Shown in pieces: positions 22,341-34,839 of a stretch of DNA of 64,000 nucleotides. Source of the DNA: Diospyros lotus (Eukaryota > Streptophyta > Magnoliopsida > Ericales > Ebenaceae); the NCBI RefSeq assembly GCF_014633365.1, contig NC_068352.1, positions 30,537,310 through 30,601,309 of the forward strand, in the 5' to 3' direction. Each line of letters starts with the position of its first letter. Within the stretch, counting starts at the first letter, position 1. The translations under genes and the position numbers were made by a program. The notes under the pieces are model-generated. The model ran no database searches. It saw only the letters and a program-made list of their open reading frames with translations, and was not told where the DNA came from.

Positions 22341-25300
22341 GTTGGTAGTTGGGGAGGTTGCATCTCGGCTACTTGATCTAGCTCTCTAAGTCTTGCTTTC
22401 GCTGGGTGACTGGGTTGTTCGCCACTGTGCATTGACATTGGGACACTTTGGTTCAATCTTTTGAGGTTTGGTTCAATCTTTGGTGTTGTATTCTATTCGG
22501 GTTCAAATTCAATGCTAGTGACAAAAAATTCTTTTGTTTCAATCTTTGGTATTGTATTCTTGTTCTTGGCAGATAGGCAGTGGCCAGTGGACATCCCTTC
22601 GGACTCTAGAGATCAAAAGATTAGAGGTAAGTTAATTTATTTGATTATGTTCTATTTAATGTGTATTTCTATTTTATTTTGGCTAATTTAATACCTATTA
22701 TAATGAGTTTAGCAATTATGACTTTAGGTTTTTTGCTAATTGTTATTTGACTACTTCACTTAGTTAGGAATTGTTGTGGTTGAGATATGATAATTGTGGT
22801 TGAAATTGTTGAATGTGATTGAATATTTGAATTGTTCATGCTAAAATTGTTAAATTTTTTTATATATGATATAAATATTTATTTATTTATTTTTTAATAT
22901 TTTATTATAAAAAATAAAATTTAAATATACATTAGGATTTAGAAGCCCATTTTTAAAATCTCAGTTAAAAGACAACAACAGAATTATTATCGTTAATTTT
23001 AAGTACTTGTATTTTTATATTTAATGAAAATATAATGACAACAACATATATGTTAGTAATGTAATTTACTATTTATATTTTTAATGAAAATGATATTTGA
23101 ATGCTCACTTGCGACAGTTCTGCAATGTATTAATGTGTTGTATTTATATTATATTAATATAAATATATAAAATATTGATATATTTTATATCAATATATTA
23201 ATGTGTTGTATTTGTATTATATTAATATATAATGTATTAAAGTGTCACAAGCTAGATGGTATGAAAATGGTTTCTATGAAACAAATGCAAAAATGAAAAA
23301 ATAATATTTTTTAAAATACAAGAAATAGAAATGAGTAAATAAAATAAACAAACATAAATATAAGTTCTAATCTTTAACTTATTGATTAAAAATAAATAAT
23401 AAATTTAAAAAAAATAATTAAACATAACTTTGTTCGAGACAGAAGTATAACCTAATTTCGTGGACGCAAATGAGTTTTCAAATAGTAAATATATTTTTGA
23501 TATTTTTTTAATATTATAAAATAATCTCAAAATATTTTCGTAATTACAAACAAATCCAAAAATGATTTTTTGGTGTTTCTCAATGTTTCAATACATGAAA
23601 TGTTTCGAAGATGAGCGTTTTCATGCATTGTAGATCACAAATGAGTATCCAAATAATATTTCATGTATTTAGTTCAGACATGTTGAAGTTACAAATTGAT
23701 ATAGTACATACAAATTTTATAATAATTTTAGTTAAAATTAATGATAATAATTCAACTTAAAATTAATAATACCGAAGCAATCCGTTATTGGAACATAGGA
23801 CAGTGCCCACATAATAATGTATGTACGTAGGTAAATGGGGTTACTTTCATTTTCTTGGTCACGAGAATGAGTCTAGAAAACAGTTGGGTTTTTCCCTTTT
23901 CCACACTTGCCTTAGTCCAATCACCCCACTATATAATATTTGAAACCTTTGAAAAAGTCAATTCTCTTAAAAAAAATTAAAAGTTTCCTTCTAGCTAACA
24001 AAATTAAGCCACTTAATTCCAAAATAAAAAACAGTGTTCGAACCCAAAATGGGATCTATTATGATTGAATGTTTTTTTTTTTTTCCCTTGTGGAATGACT
24101 TGGTCATAAGTCAAGAAGTGATCAGTGGGGTTTGAAGAAGATAGAAACCTGAAAACCAACGAACCTATGTATCTTGTATGAACCCAACAAAATAAAGATT
24201 AATAATGGGAGAAAAACCCAATCAAGTAGAGAAAAAGAAAATTAAAGAAAAAACACACACACACACAAACAAATAAAAGTGTTGGCAAGCAGTGGAGGCT
24301 GCTGGCTGGTTGGCTCATGCAAATTGATACACACAAGTACTCTCCAATGACCCCACAAGGAGGAATATGCACCCACCTTTCTCACCTCAACTAGCTTTTG
24401 GGGAATTTCATGCTCCACTTTTCACAAAAATTTTGCTTTATGTATCTTCCAACATTTGATGTCTTTTTTACTCATTACTCTTAATGCGTTCCTTGCTAGC
24501 TAACAAATAATTCTAAGTTCTTGCATTTATAAAGGGTATTTTATTTTCCCTTGTTTATCTGATCATAAAATCTATTGAATTTTTTCTAAAATAATATATT
24601 ATTGTCAGACAGTGGGATAAGGCAAGGCAATATATTATTTTATTTTCCCTTGTTGACATTTAAGCTTCAGTTAAAGCTTGTTTAGTTCTCGTTTATCGAA
24701 TTTATTTATTTTATAGGATGATTATGAAGTGTATGATGTGTTGAGAATTGATGATGTTGCGTTGAGAATTGATGATGTTGCATATATTGAAGTGTTAAAT
24801 TTTTGTGTTTTTTTTTCTTACATAGGGTGTAGTCCATTTATAGGGGAGACTTTGTCGAATTTTGTTTAAAAATTATATTAAATAAAAAATATAATTAATT
24901 AAATATTTTTTAGGTATTTAATTAAATTTGTTGGAACTTAACCTTAGATTCCCGTTCGGTGACTTCCTCGATGGAGCGAGGAGATCACTGAATTGTCCAG
25001 TTGGACAATCTAGAAATTTGGTATCGTGTTGTGTGCCTAGCGAATACGCATTAATTTACTCATGCATGGTACGAAAATTCAGTAGCATTTCTTGTTGTTC
25101 TCCGGTTGCATATAGGAATATGTTTTGATTTATGCAATTGACTCAAATTGAGTTTAACTTGTATGAATCAACACATAATCTTTATCGTGCATCTGGAGAA
25201 CTGTGCTGAGATGCTGTCGAAATTTCGTATCGTGAGTAAATGCGTCCGCTAGTGGTCATATCACGATTCATTTCTGGATGGGATAGGTCATAACCTTCAA

Positions 25301-25417
25301 ATTTTAAGGGGGAGTTATAAGGAGTAGTTCAGTGGAATAATATTAAAATAACTCAAATAAAAAAATATTATAATTATAATTTAGTAATTTTTTATTATTT
25401 AATGGTATAGGAAAAAA
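22341..25417 (+). other. Leader and long first intron of CACTA1 transposase unit (inferred)
   Basis: A strong donor, AG|GTAAGT, at 22627 and an acceptor, TATAG, at 25406-25410 just before the ATG at 25418 suggest untranslated leader exon(s) spliced to the coding region. 23770-24560 looks less like transposon: mixed-composition sequence with a (AC)n run near 24252, and it may be captured host DNA. No protein is recognised in the stretch. Confidence 0.4.
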
Positions 25418-28400
25418 ATGAGATCAGATCGTCAGTGGATGTATATCAGGCGTAAGGAGGATGGTTATGTTTCTACGGAATTTATCAAGGGTGTTGAGAA
25501 GTTTGTTAATTTTGCTAAGAGTCAACCAGAGTGGATGGATGAGAATAAGATTAAATGTCCTTGTAATCAACCAAAGTGTAGGAACACGGCTTTTCGTGAC
25601 CAGGATACCGTGACAAGTCACTTGCTCACCAAAGGTTTCGTACCGGGGTATTATGAGTGGACACTTCATGGGGAAGTTATTGCTATGGTAGATTCGGTCG
25701 ATATGTCTTACTCAGCATCAATGCTTGAAGCAGAGCCAAGCAATTTATTTGAGACATGGTAATGGATGCTGCCGGGCCTGATTTCAATCCGAATATGGAG
25801 GAGGAACCTCCAAATCCGGAAGCTCAAGCATTCTATGACATGCTTAGTGCTGCAAAAAAAGAGTTATATCCTGGTTGTCAAAAGCATACGCAGTTGTCGC
25901 TTGTTTCTAGATTGCTTAGCTTTAAGTCAGAACACCATCTATCTGAGAGGGGATTTAATCAACTTTGTGAATTACTTAAGGAGGTTCTTCCTGAACCTAA
26001 TACGGTGATTGATAATTTTTACAGTACTAAAAAACTGGTTCGAGGGTTAGGCCTTCCTGTTGAGAAAATTGATTGTTGTAGGAATAACTGTATGATTTTT
26101 TGGGGTGATGACAGTGATTTAACAGTATGCAAGTTTTGTCATGAGAATCGGTACAAGCAAGTTGATCAAGCTGACAGTAGCAAACGACAAAAAACTTGTG
26201 TTCCTTATAAGAAGATGCATTATTTTCCTTTAACTCCTCGGCTTTTGAGATTGTATGCATCCAATTCAACAGCAGCAGAAATGAGGTGGCACGCAGATCA
26301 TGTGGTCGAAGATGGCGTCATGCGTCATCCGTCGGATTCCCCTGCGTGGATTCATTTTAACCAGACTCATAGGGAATTTGCTGTCGAGAAAAGGAATGTC
26401 AGACTTGGTCTTTGCACTGATGGGTTTCAGCTGTTTGGTCAATCTGGGAAGCAATATTCTTGTTGGCCTGTCATTATCACGGTGTATAATTTACCACCCT
26501 GGATGTGTATGAAGGATACAACAATGTTCTTAACGGTGCTAGTGCCAGGACCAGAGAATCCTAAGGCAAAACTTGATGTTTTCTTACAACCCCTTATTGC
26601 AGAGTTGAAACATTTGTGGGATGTTGGTGTGCATTCATATGATATCTCATTGAAACAAAATTTCCAACTGAGAGCGGCTTTGATGTGGACCATTAGTGAT
26701 TTTCCTGCATATTCAATGCTCTCGGGGTATAGCACGGCAGGAAAGCTGGCATGTCCTTATTGCACGATTCACTCGGACGCATTTTACCTGTCAAAGAGTC
26801 GAAAGATTTCATGGTTTGATAATCATCGAAAATTCTTGCATCAAGATCATCCGTATCGACGGAATAGGTATGGATTTCGCAAAAATACTTTGGTAAAAAA
26901 AACACCACCTCCTGTACTGTCTGGACCTGAGATACTTGCTTCCTTGGACGAGTTGGGTTTAGTGAATGCGACACAACCCAATGCTGCACAGACTAATGCA
27001 GATAACAGTCATGGTAGTGGTTGGAAGAGTAAGAGCATTTTTTGGGATTTGCCTTATTGGAAAACTCAACTTATTCGACACAACTTGGATGTTATGCATA
27101 TAGAGAAAAACGTGTTCGAAAATGTGTTCAATACAATGATGAATGTACCAGGCAAAACTAAGGACACAGTAAAGTCGAGAGAAGAGTTGAATCAATATTG
27201 TCGCCGCATTACTCAATCAACTTTTACTCTGAACAAGAAAGAAAAAGCTGTCCTGTGTGCGTGGGTAAAAAATCTAAAATTTCCTGATGGGTATGTGTCG
27301 AACATGGCTAGATGTGTTGACACAAAGAAGCTTAAGTTGTTTGGGATGAAAAGTCATGATTGTCATGTGTTCATGCAAAGGTTGGTGCCCGTTGCATTTC
27401 GAGAATTACTACCGCAAAAAGTATGGGAGGCATTGACTGAGTTGAGTCTTTTCTTCAAAGATTTGACATCGACCACTATTAAAAGTGAGCATATGATGAA
27501 ATTAGAGAACGACATCCCCATCACTTTGTGTAAGTTGGAGCTCATATTCCCTCCAAGTTTCTTTGACTCTATGGAGCATCTTCCAGTCCATTTGGCTTAT
27601 GAAGCAAGGATAGCAGGTCCAGTTCAATATCGATGGATGTATCCGTTTGAAAGGTACTATTTATTAGATTGATAATTTTTTTTCCTATTTTATAAGAAAC
27701 ATATTTATTTTGTAGTTCATTTATCTAATTACTATATACATTTTATATAGACATCTTGGAAAGTTGAAGAAAACAGTTAGAAATAAAGCTCGAGTGGAAG
27801 GCTCTATTTCTAATTCATACGTTGTGGAAGAAGCGTCATTGTTGTGTTCTCATTACTTTGAGGACCATGTTGTTACAAGGCATACACGAGTGTCGCGCAA
27901 CGATGCTGGTGTTGTAAATGAAAGGGATAACCAGGAGGGGAAGTTATCAATTTTCAAGCATCCTTGTCGACCATTTGGATGTAAAAAGTCACGAATATTA
28001 TTCGGTGAAGAATATGATGTTGCACACAGATATATTTTGATGAATTGTCCAGAAGTTGAGCCGTATCTGCAGTAAGATTTTACTAATTAATTGTTGTTAA
28101 TTTCTGAATTATATTTAAATTGAATAGTCTAATGTAGTTATTTTCATTTTTCTTTTTAATTTTTCAAGAATTTACGATGCTGAGCTAAGGCAACGTAATC
28201 TCGGCATTGGCGACCACATCATTGAACAATTAACAAATAAGGAATTCCCTTCTTGGTTCAATAATTATGTGAGTTGATTAATTAAAATAGTAATTCCACT
28301 CAATTTCTTATATAATTATTTCTTATATATCTGTTTTATTTAATAGGCTCGCGATCCTACGAACAATGTGACCAATTCATACATAAGGGATCTCGCAAAA

Positions 28401-29210
28401 GGAACTTTTAACACTGTTACAACGTACCCTGGCTACTTTGTTAATGGATTTAAATTTCACACGATTAGCCATGGTTCGAATAAAGGCACTATGAATAGTG
28501 GCATGTGCGTTAAAGGATCCAACTACGATGATCCCGAGAAGGACTATTATGGTCGGATAACAGAGATTGTCGAGCTCGAGTATCCTTCGGTATCGTCATT
28601 CAAGAAAGTTGTATTGTTCAAGGGCGATTGGTTTATTCCAACTTTGAACGAGGGGGTGAAGATTCATCATGCATATAAGATTGTCGAGGTCAATGAAAAG
28701 AAGAAATAGAATACAAACGAGCAATTTGTATTAGCTTCTCAAGCGATTCAAGTATATTTTTGCGAATATCTAAGCTTGAGGCGTAACAAAAGCGATTGGT
28801 TGGTTGTAACAAAAGTCAAACCAAGGTTCATAGTAGAGGTTCCACAATCTTTTAATAATCAAGAGGCGACCCTTCCACGTAAAGCGTTGCTTTACCAAGA
28901 GGATGACGTGGAACTACACGATATCGCAGTTGATGATGTCCAAATCTTTGAGACAGTGAATAATGGTGACCACGCTGATTTAAATGATGAGCCAGTTATG
29001 GAATCAGAATTTGATGAAGCTCCAGAGTTGAATGATGAGCAAGTTTTGAGATCTGATTCTGAAGATAAATCTGAATCGTATGATGAGCAAGTCTTGCGAT
29101 CAGACTCTGAATATAACTCTGAATCAGAAGATGAACAAGTTCTTGAATTAGATTCTGATGATGACTTAGAATCTAATGACACAGATGTAGACTTATATGA
29201 TAGTGATTAG
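25418..29210 (+). pseudogene. CACTA1 TNP2-type transposase gene, broken
   Basis: Encodes the En/Spm TNP2-class transposase. Exons: 25418-25762, 25756-27653, 27751-28071, 28169-28268, 28347-29210, with matching splice phases. The first segment is the transposase-associated domain, about 85 residues with Cys residues in 'KCPCNQPKC'. The second is the Tnp2 core with 'DGFQLFG' near residue 222, 'YNLPPWMCMK', 'VPGPENPKAKLDVFLQPL', 'WTISDFPAY' near 310 and 'CPYC'. It is followed by a DUF4218-type region ('KARVEGSISNSYVVEE') and a DUF4216-type region ('GYFVNGFKF', 'LFKGDWFIPT'). Two lesions are visible: the first two segments are in different frames (the first ends in a stop at 25760-25762), and an in-frame TAG at 28707-28709 interrupts the DUF4216 end, after which homology resumes in frame ('EQFVLASQAIQVYF'). 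The tail is strongly acidic with repeated 'DEQVLRSDSE' units. Confidence 0.9.
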
Positions 29211-30176
29211 AGGTGAATTTTATGATTTAAATACTTATGTTTAATTATTAATGATATTGATTTTGTTAATTGATTTATTTCATTATAGGTACTAGTTCAC
29301 CTCCTGTGCGATGCACGAAAGTTCATATATATTGAATTTATTTAAAATTAGCAACCTCACAATCATAAATTCTATCTACAGTATACAAATTTCAAGAACT
29401 ACACATTTTTCACAAACTAATAACTAATTTAACATATGATAAATATAAATAGTTTATACAAAATAATAAATAATATGACAACATATAATAAATTAGTAAC
29501 ATAAATAATTAAAATATAAAATATAATAAAATTTTCAAAAAAAACATGACAACATATGATAAATATAAATAGCCTATACAAATATTAATTTTGTCAAAAT
29601 AACTTAAATAATTTATTAAAAATAATTCAATTTTACCTAAATAACTAATTTAACATAACCTACAAACTAATTATTTTTCAAAATTAAGTAATAACTTAAA
29701 CATATATAAGATTTGTATTTTTTTTTGCATGGTTCTAAAATTAATTAAGGGTTTTAGAGTTTTGAATAGTGACTTTATTGAGAGAGAATGAGAGGTAATT
29801 TATAGGAAATAAAATAAAAAATTAAATTTATTTTTTTAAAAAAATTACTTGGTAGTCGGTATTTGGCGGTATTACCTGATATCTCAAGATTTTTGTCGAT
29901 TTAAAAAAAATCTTATTTTTTTGTAAATTATTTTAATTAAAATTTTATGTTAATATTTAAAAATTAATAATATTGATTATATCTTACCTCTTCATATACC
30001 AACATGTTTATACATTCTCCAAACATTATTTAATTATGAAAAAAACCATCTACAGGTTTCAAGAACTACACGTTTTCCACAAACCTATATTTAATTAATG
30101 ATTTATAAAAATTTGATTTTGGGTAAGAAAAAAATAAATAAAATATAATAAAATATCAAAATAGAAAGTGAAAATG
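29211..30176. other. Spacer between the two CACTA1 genes
   Basis: AT-rich spacer without a gene. 29382-29425 and 30050-30088 share 'TCTACAG...TTTCAAGAACTACAC', a short diverged direct repeat. 'CTCCTGTGCGATGCACGAAAG' near 29300 resembles the end sequences of a common plant repeat, but I could not delimit an element. Confidence 0.45.
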
Positions 30177-30185
30177 GGCGGGAAA
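30177..30185 (-). promoter_or_regulatory. E2F-type site (TTTCCCGCC, minus) before TNPD-like ATG
   Basis: GGCGGGAAA on the plus strand is a perfect E2F-type consensus 46 bp upstream of the ATG at 30231. A (TA)n tract at about 30208-30229 lies between them and could act as a TATA region. It is the third such site in this element. Confidence 0.5.
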
Positions 30186-30693
30186 AATTTTTGACGGCAT
30201 TTCCGTTATAATATATATATATATATATAGATGACAGGTGTTAGAGGACGATATCGTGCAGGACGCAGTGGTTCTAGACCTAACTCGTCTGGGTCTACTG
30301 CTACTTCCACCTCATCTACTGCAGCACCACATATTTCGGGGGATATTTCACCGGCCTCCCTCCCATCAGTATCTCCTGTTGCTACCCCTGCAGTTGCTTC
30401 TTCACCGACCCTTCCTGCAGAGTCACTAGTACATCCATCATCTCATTCGACTGCCAGTCATTTTACATCCGAACCATTACATGTTATAGAGCAAGATGGC
30501 GATGGGTAACTTTAATTTTTTTTAATTTTTTTTACATTATGACATGTATTAATTTTTATACTAATTATTATTATTTGTATATAGGAGCATCTTTTGTCGT
30601 ACAATAAATATCTCCCATATTATATCGACAATCTTCAAGAAACGTCTTCATAAGGAAGGTCATGTTTGGAAAGAAGTGCCTTCGGAGACAAAG

Positions 30694-33454
30694 TGTAAGC
30701 ACCCCCGCCCGGATATCCCCAACCACCCGGACTACCCGAACGGGAGCACCTACGGGAGGAGAAAAGTAATAAACACCAGACAAAGACCACCCCGGCATGC
30801 ATACACAAAAAAAATAAGAACAGCGGAAGCAAAGCTCAAGACATGCATGCACTATGGGTACCCCGCTAACACAGCGGTCACAAGATAAATAAATAAACAC
30901 AAACTCCTGTGCCGACATACACAAGACTCGAGAAAACACCTGGCACAGTACGAAATAATAGAGTAAATTCTACTTAGACATCAGAGTGGATAGGGATTGA
31001 CGAGACTGCCTGTACACCACACCGACTCTGACTCTGCCGTTAAAGCTGACTCCCTTGCTATGGCCCACGCCGCCACTACCTGGAATGATGGAAAGCAAGG
31101 TGAGTCGAGAGACTCAGCAAGCATAAGGAAGAAAAGGCTGAAGGCTACACAAAATCAGAAATCTCACCCCAGAATAAACCCCCAGGTACACACAAGCCAT
31201 GAGACGCTACAACACAACAGCTCAATAGTATAATAAAATAAAAGCACATACCGGTCCTTGGGGCCCACATAAGACACTTGGCACCCAAGTCCCATACCAA
31301 CCTGCCGCTGCCCTGAAAGGCAATAAATATCTGCAACAAACCTGCGCGCGCTGTCCCAGGCCGGTACTCCCGTCACCTGTATCCGTCGGTACTCCCGACA
31401 ACCGAGCCATAGGCTCCCTCGGAACGGTACTCCCGTCCGAGAACTAAATACTACCAGTATCCATGCAATGCACATAGAAATGCAATGGCGTAGTGAGCAT
31501 TAACGTGATACAAGGCGCCCATACATCCAGGCATCAGGCCATGCTCCGCCCACATAGTAAACCACACGCCATGCATATGCTCGCGCTGGATGCAACCTAA
31601 CCAAACTAGAATGTCTGTGTTCAAGCATACTCAATAAATGAATAACCCAACATGCATCCCGTACCCATGTGCATATCAAATCATGAACAGTAATACAAGG
31701 TATCTAATCATGCAGTAATTCACATATCGGCAGAGCTAGTCAGCAGTGCCCGGCACCGGTCAACGGCCAGTGACTAGGGGTGTCCACCCGACGGTCCACT
31801 TCAGGGCCGTACCATAGTCTACCCCAACGTCACCAACAACCGACCCCTGCCCCACTGCTCAATAGCTCTAACCGAACCATAAATAAATCCGAGAAAAATT
31901 GGAAATAAGCCCGATAAAATCATAAATAAATCCGCCCGTCTAGGAACCTAATTCCCAGGTTGGTTCGGCATCATTCCCAAAGGGAGTGGGGGCGGTACAA
32001 ACCCCCATAAGCTCACAACAAATAAAACTCTAGAAGCCTCGGATTTAATTTAAATTAAAACAAATTAATAAGAATAACAAATAAGGTTGGGAGCCGAATT
32101 AGAGTAAGGGAGAGAATAAAGTATAGGAAATCACGGGGTGTTTCACGGGAATTAAAGATCAAGAAGAGAGGGTTAAGAGCTTGCCTTTACACGGCCGTTT
32201 CTTCTCTTCCTTGCACTCCCGCTGCGAAGTAAAACGTTTAAGAGCGATTAATAAAACCCGTAACTCGCATTAATTAAATCTAACCGTCTAAAATCCCACG
32301 TAGGCACACCGTAAATAAAATCCCAATAAATAAAACCCCAACAGATCTTATATTTAAGTTAAATTATATCACACCAATAATATCCTCAAATCATATAATT
32401 AATATATAATACTATTAACTTAATGCATCCTACTATACAAACATCATGCACATCTCCACCAATATGCATACACGGCTAGGCATCCCTTTTCTTTTCTTTT
32501 ATCCTAATTTTATTGCACTTACACATTGAAACATTCACACTCACACACTGTGTTCACACACACACACATATATATATATATAAATTGACACACGGCACAC
32601 TCACTGCAACACAAACCCTCACAATCCAAATAATATACACACGGTAAGCTCACCCCCTTGCACACAGTGCACTATATATATATATACTTACGCACCAAAT
32701 TAATACACCCAACACAACTTAATCACCCAAATTAACAAAATCAAACTTATAATTAAAATCTAACGTATAAAATTATTAATACATAACTGCTTACTTACCC
32801 GGCTAATTAAACCACAATTAAACTTGATTAAAGCCTCAATTTCTGTCATTTTTTCTCCATCTACAACGCTGGTTCGAGCTTCTTCTTCGCGGAATTTAAC
32901 CCCCTTTGTTGCTGCTTCATTTGCTGGAATAAAATCGGACAGAAACGGCCTTAAATTGGCCACAATAAGCGGACAAAATGCGGCCACGTGGCGACTGCTG
33001 GAGGCCACCGCCTTCTGTCCAAAACGGCACCGTTTGGGGTGCCTCACTGCTGGAAAGTTCCAGCCTTATTCCAAAATCAGCCACGCGCCTACAGGAATCA
33101 ATCCAGCCTCTCCACGTGTACATGCACGTTATCAACTAGCTAAGCCACATACCTACTTGCTACATGTGTTGCAACCATTATTTTAGTGACTACCTTACTC
33201 AAAAACATGATACTTCCAACGTTGCACCCACGAAATACCTTAAACTCCCATTTTAATTAAAATCAATAAAATAATATCTCCCTTTAAATTCACAAATTCT
33301 TATTAATCATCTCAAATAAAATAATTTAATTAATTACCCTTAATTCTCTATTTTTCTCAAAATCACCTAAATAAATACTTTCTCTTAAATTCCTAATATC
33401 CTCAAACACTGATATTTATAATCATTATTTATTTTCAAATTTTGGGATATTACA
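30694..33454. mobile_element. Large solo LTR (2761 bp) with TSD CAAAG
   Basis: Starts TGTAAGCACCCCCGCC and ends GGGATATTACA, with CAAAG at 30689-30693 and 33455-33459. Removing the element and one TSD copy restores the transposon exon exactly, so both boundaries are certain. It contains no gag-pol and no second copy of its ends. The sequence (GC-rich first half, AT-rich second half, 'TGTAATATCCC' when read on minus) fits a long gypsy-type LTR, probably on the minus strand. The open frames within (for example 30571-30939 and 31164-31475 minus, 32824-33186 plus) are not recognised. Confidence 0.88.
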
Positions 33455-34404
33455 CAAAGGGCTTGTATTGGGATGAATTTGAGGTATTAAATTCAAATTA
33501 ATAATATATATATATTTTAACTATTAATGTAGAAATGTTTAAATTATTTAATCTTTTTTTTTTATAGAAAAATTTTCAGTGGGATCCTACAATTGATGCA
33601 TTAGTGAGAAGAGAGTGGGCACAAAAAGCAGCGAAACGATATATCGACAACATTCGTAAGTGGCATGCCAATGGAAAATCGATCTTTGTGCCAGATGATG
33701 TTTGGGATAGCTGGATGCAGAAATGGGAACAAGATGAAGCTTTCAAGAAATGGTCTGCACAAGCATCGCTAAACCGTTTGAGTGAGACAGGTGGCCTTGG
33801 GGCTGGTCCTTCCCGTCATACTGGGGATTCTATATCTTCAGCAGAGCATAAAAGACGAATGGTGAGAAATTTAATTTATTTAATTTGTTAATATTTAAAT
33901 TTTTTTTATTAACATGGTTAATTTTATATCATTTTTTTTTTAGACACATGAGTTTGGGAGAGAGCCTACACTGATTGAATTGTTTGAACGAACTCATTCT
34001 AAAAAAACTGAGGAAGGACAGATGGTGTATGTCGACAAACGTTCTTCGAGTGTCGCTGTAAGTTTTTTTTAATTGTAAGTAATATTATTTTTATAATTAA
34101 CATAAACTTTAATATTCATAATTGATTTATTTTATTTTCTTCATTAAACTGTTGTTGGAAATGTATGGACAGTTGTTAGAGCAGGCAACTCAACCAAATG
34201 AAGGGTCTGAGGAGCCTCAGCAGCCAGATTGCGATCAGATATTCATCCAGGCTGCCGGGGGGAAAAATAAGAAGAAGAGGATTTATGGCACGGGATCTTT
34301 ATCCCAATCAAAATTTTCTGACGTTGGCAGCTCATCCTCTGTCTCATCTGGTCTTAATGAAAACCCAGTTATACAAGAAATGACAGAGAAATTAAAAGTG
34401 CAAT

Positions 34405-34490
34405 CGGAGCAGATAAATTCGCAGGCGGAGCAAATAAATTCACAAACAGAGCAGATAAATTCGCAGGCGGAGCAGATAAATTCGCAGGCT
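34405..34490 (+). repeat. 21-bp tandem repeat coding heptads in TNPD-like gene
   Basis: Four near-perfect copies of a 21-bp unit (GAGCAGATAAATTCGCAGGCG type) encode 'EQINSQA/T' heptads, a plausible dimerising coiled coil. Copy number is likely variable. Confidence 0.85.
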
Positions 34491-34839
34491 CATGAGCTGA
34501 GCGATGTTCGACGACAGATGTTTGAGATGCGATTTTTGATTGAACAACTTACTACATCTACTCGCGATATTGTTCCTTCTTCTTCTTCTTCTCAGCCACA
34601 ATCGACTCATCAACCTAACTCACCTAATGTTGATGATGATTTAGATGATTAGTTTTTGCAGTTATTTTTATGTAACGGTTGGTATGTAACAGACAATTAT
34701 ATTAGCATTAAATAGACAATTATTAGTATTTTGTTTGAATATTAATTTTTATATTATAAATATAAATTTTAGAATTTTTATATAATTTGTTTAATAAATA
34801 ATTATAAATAAATTTTAAAATTTAAGAATATATAACTTT

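Larger units (their letters stand above)
30231..34652 (+). pseudogene. CACTA1 TNPD-like gene (Transposase_24-like), split by a solo LTR
   Basis: Second gene of the CACTA element; this class is thought to bind the subterminal repeats. Exons by splice signals: 30231-30505, 30585-30693 continuing at 33460-33483 after the LTR and its TSD copy, 33568-33861, 33944-34057 and about 34173-34652. The last acceptor is the least certain, because the more usual position lacks AG. An N-terminal Ser/Thr/Pro-rich region is followed by the conserved domain 'HVWKEVPSETK', 'GLYWDEFE', 'KNFQWDP', 'WMQKWEQDEAFKKWSAQAS', 'GDSISSAEHKRRM' and 'EFGREPTLIELFERTH'. A coiled-coil-like run of 'EQINSQA/T' heptads follows, then an acidic end ('DDDLDD'). 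The reading frame is uninterrupted apart from the 2.76-kb LTR in exon 2, which must abolish normal expression. Confidence 0.85.

Noticed and set aside
21747..22376. Long open frames (up to 192 codons) rich in Ala/Arg/Pro/Ser/Leu
   Set aside because: They are open in all three forward frames because the C-rich minisatellite lacks stop codons; there is no domain and no conservation signal.
28892..29182. Ser/Asp-rich minus-strand frame
   Set aside because: It is the complement of the acidic repeat tail of the transposase.
30571..33186. Several open frames of 60-122 codons on both strands
   Set aside because: They lie within the solo LTR, overlap each other and have no known domains.
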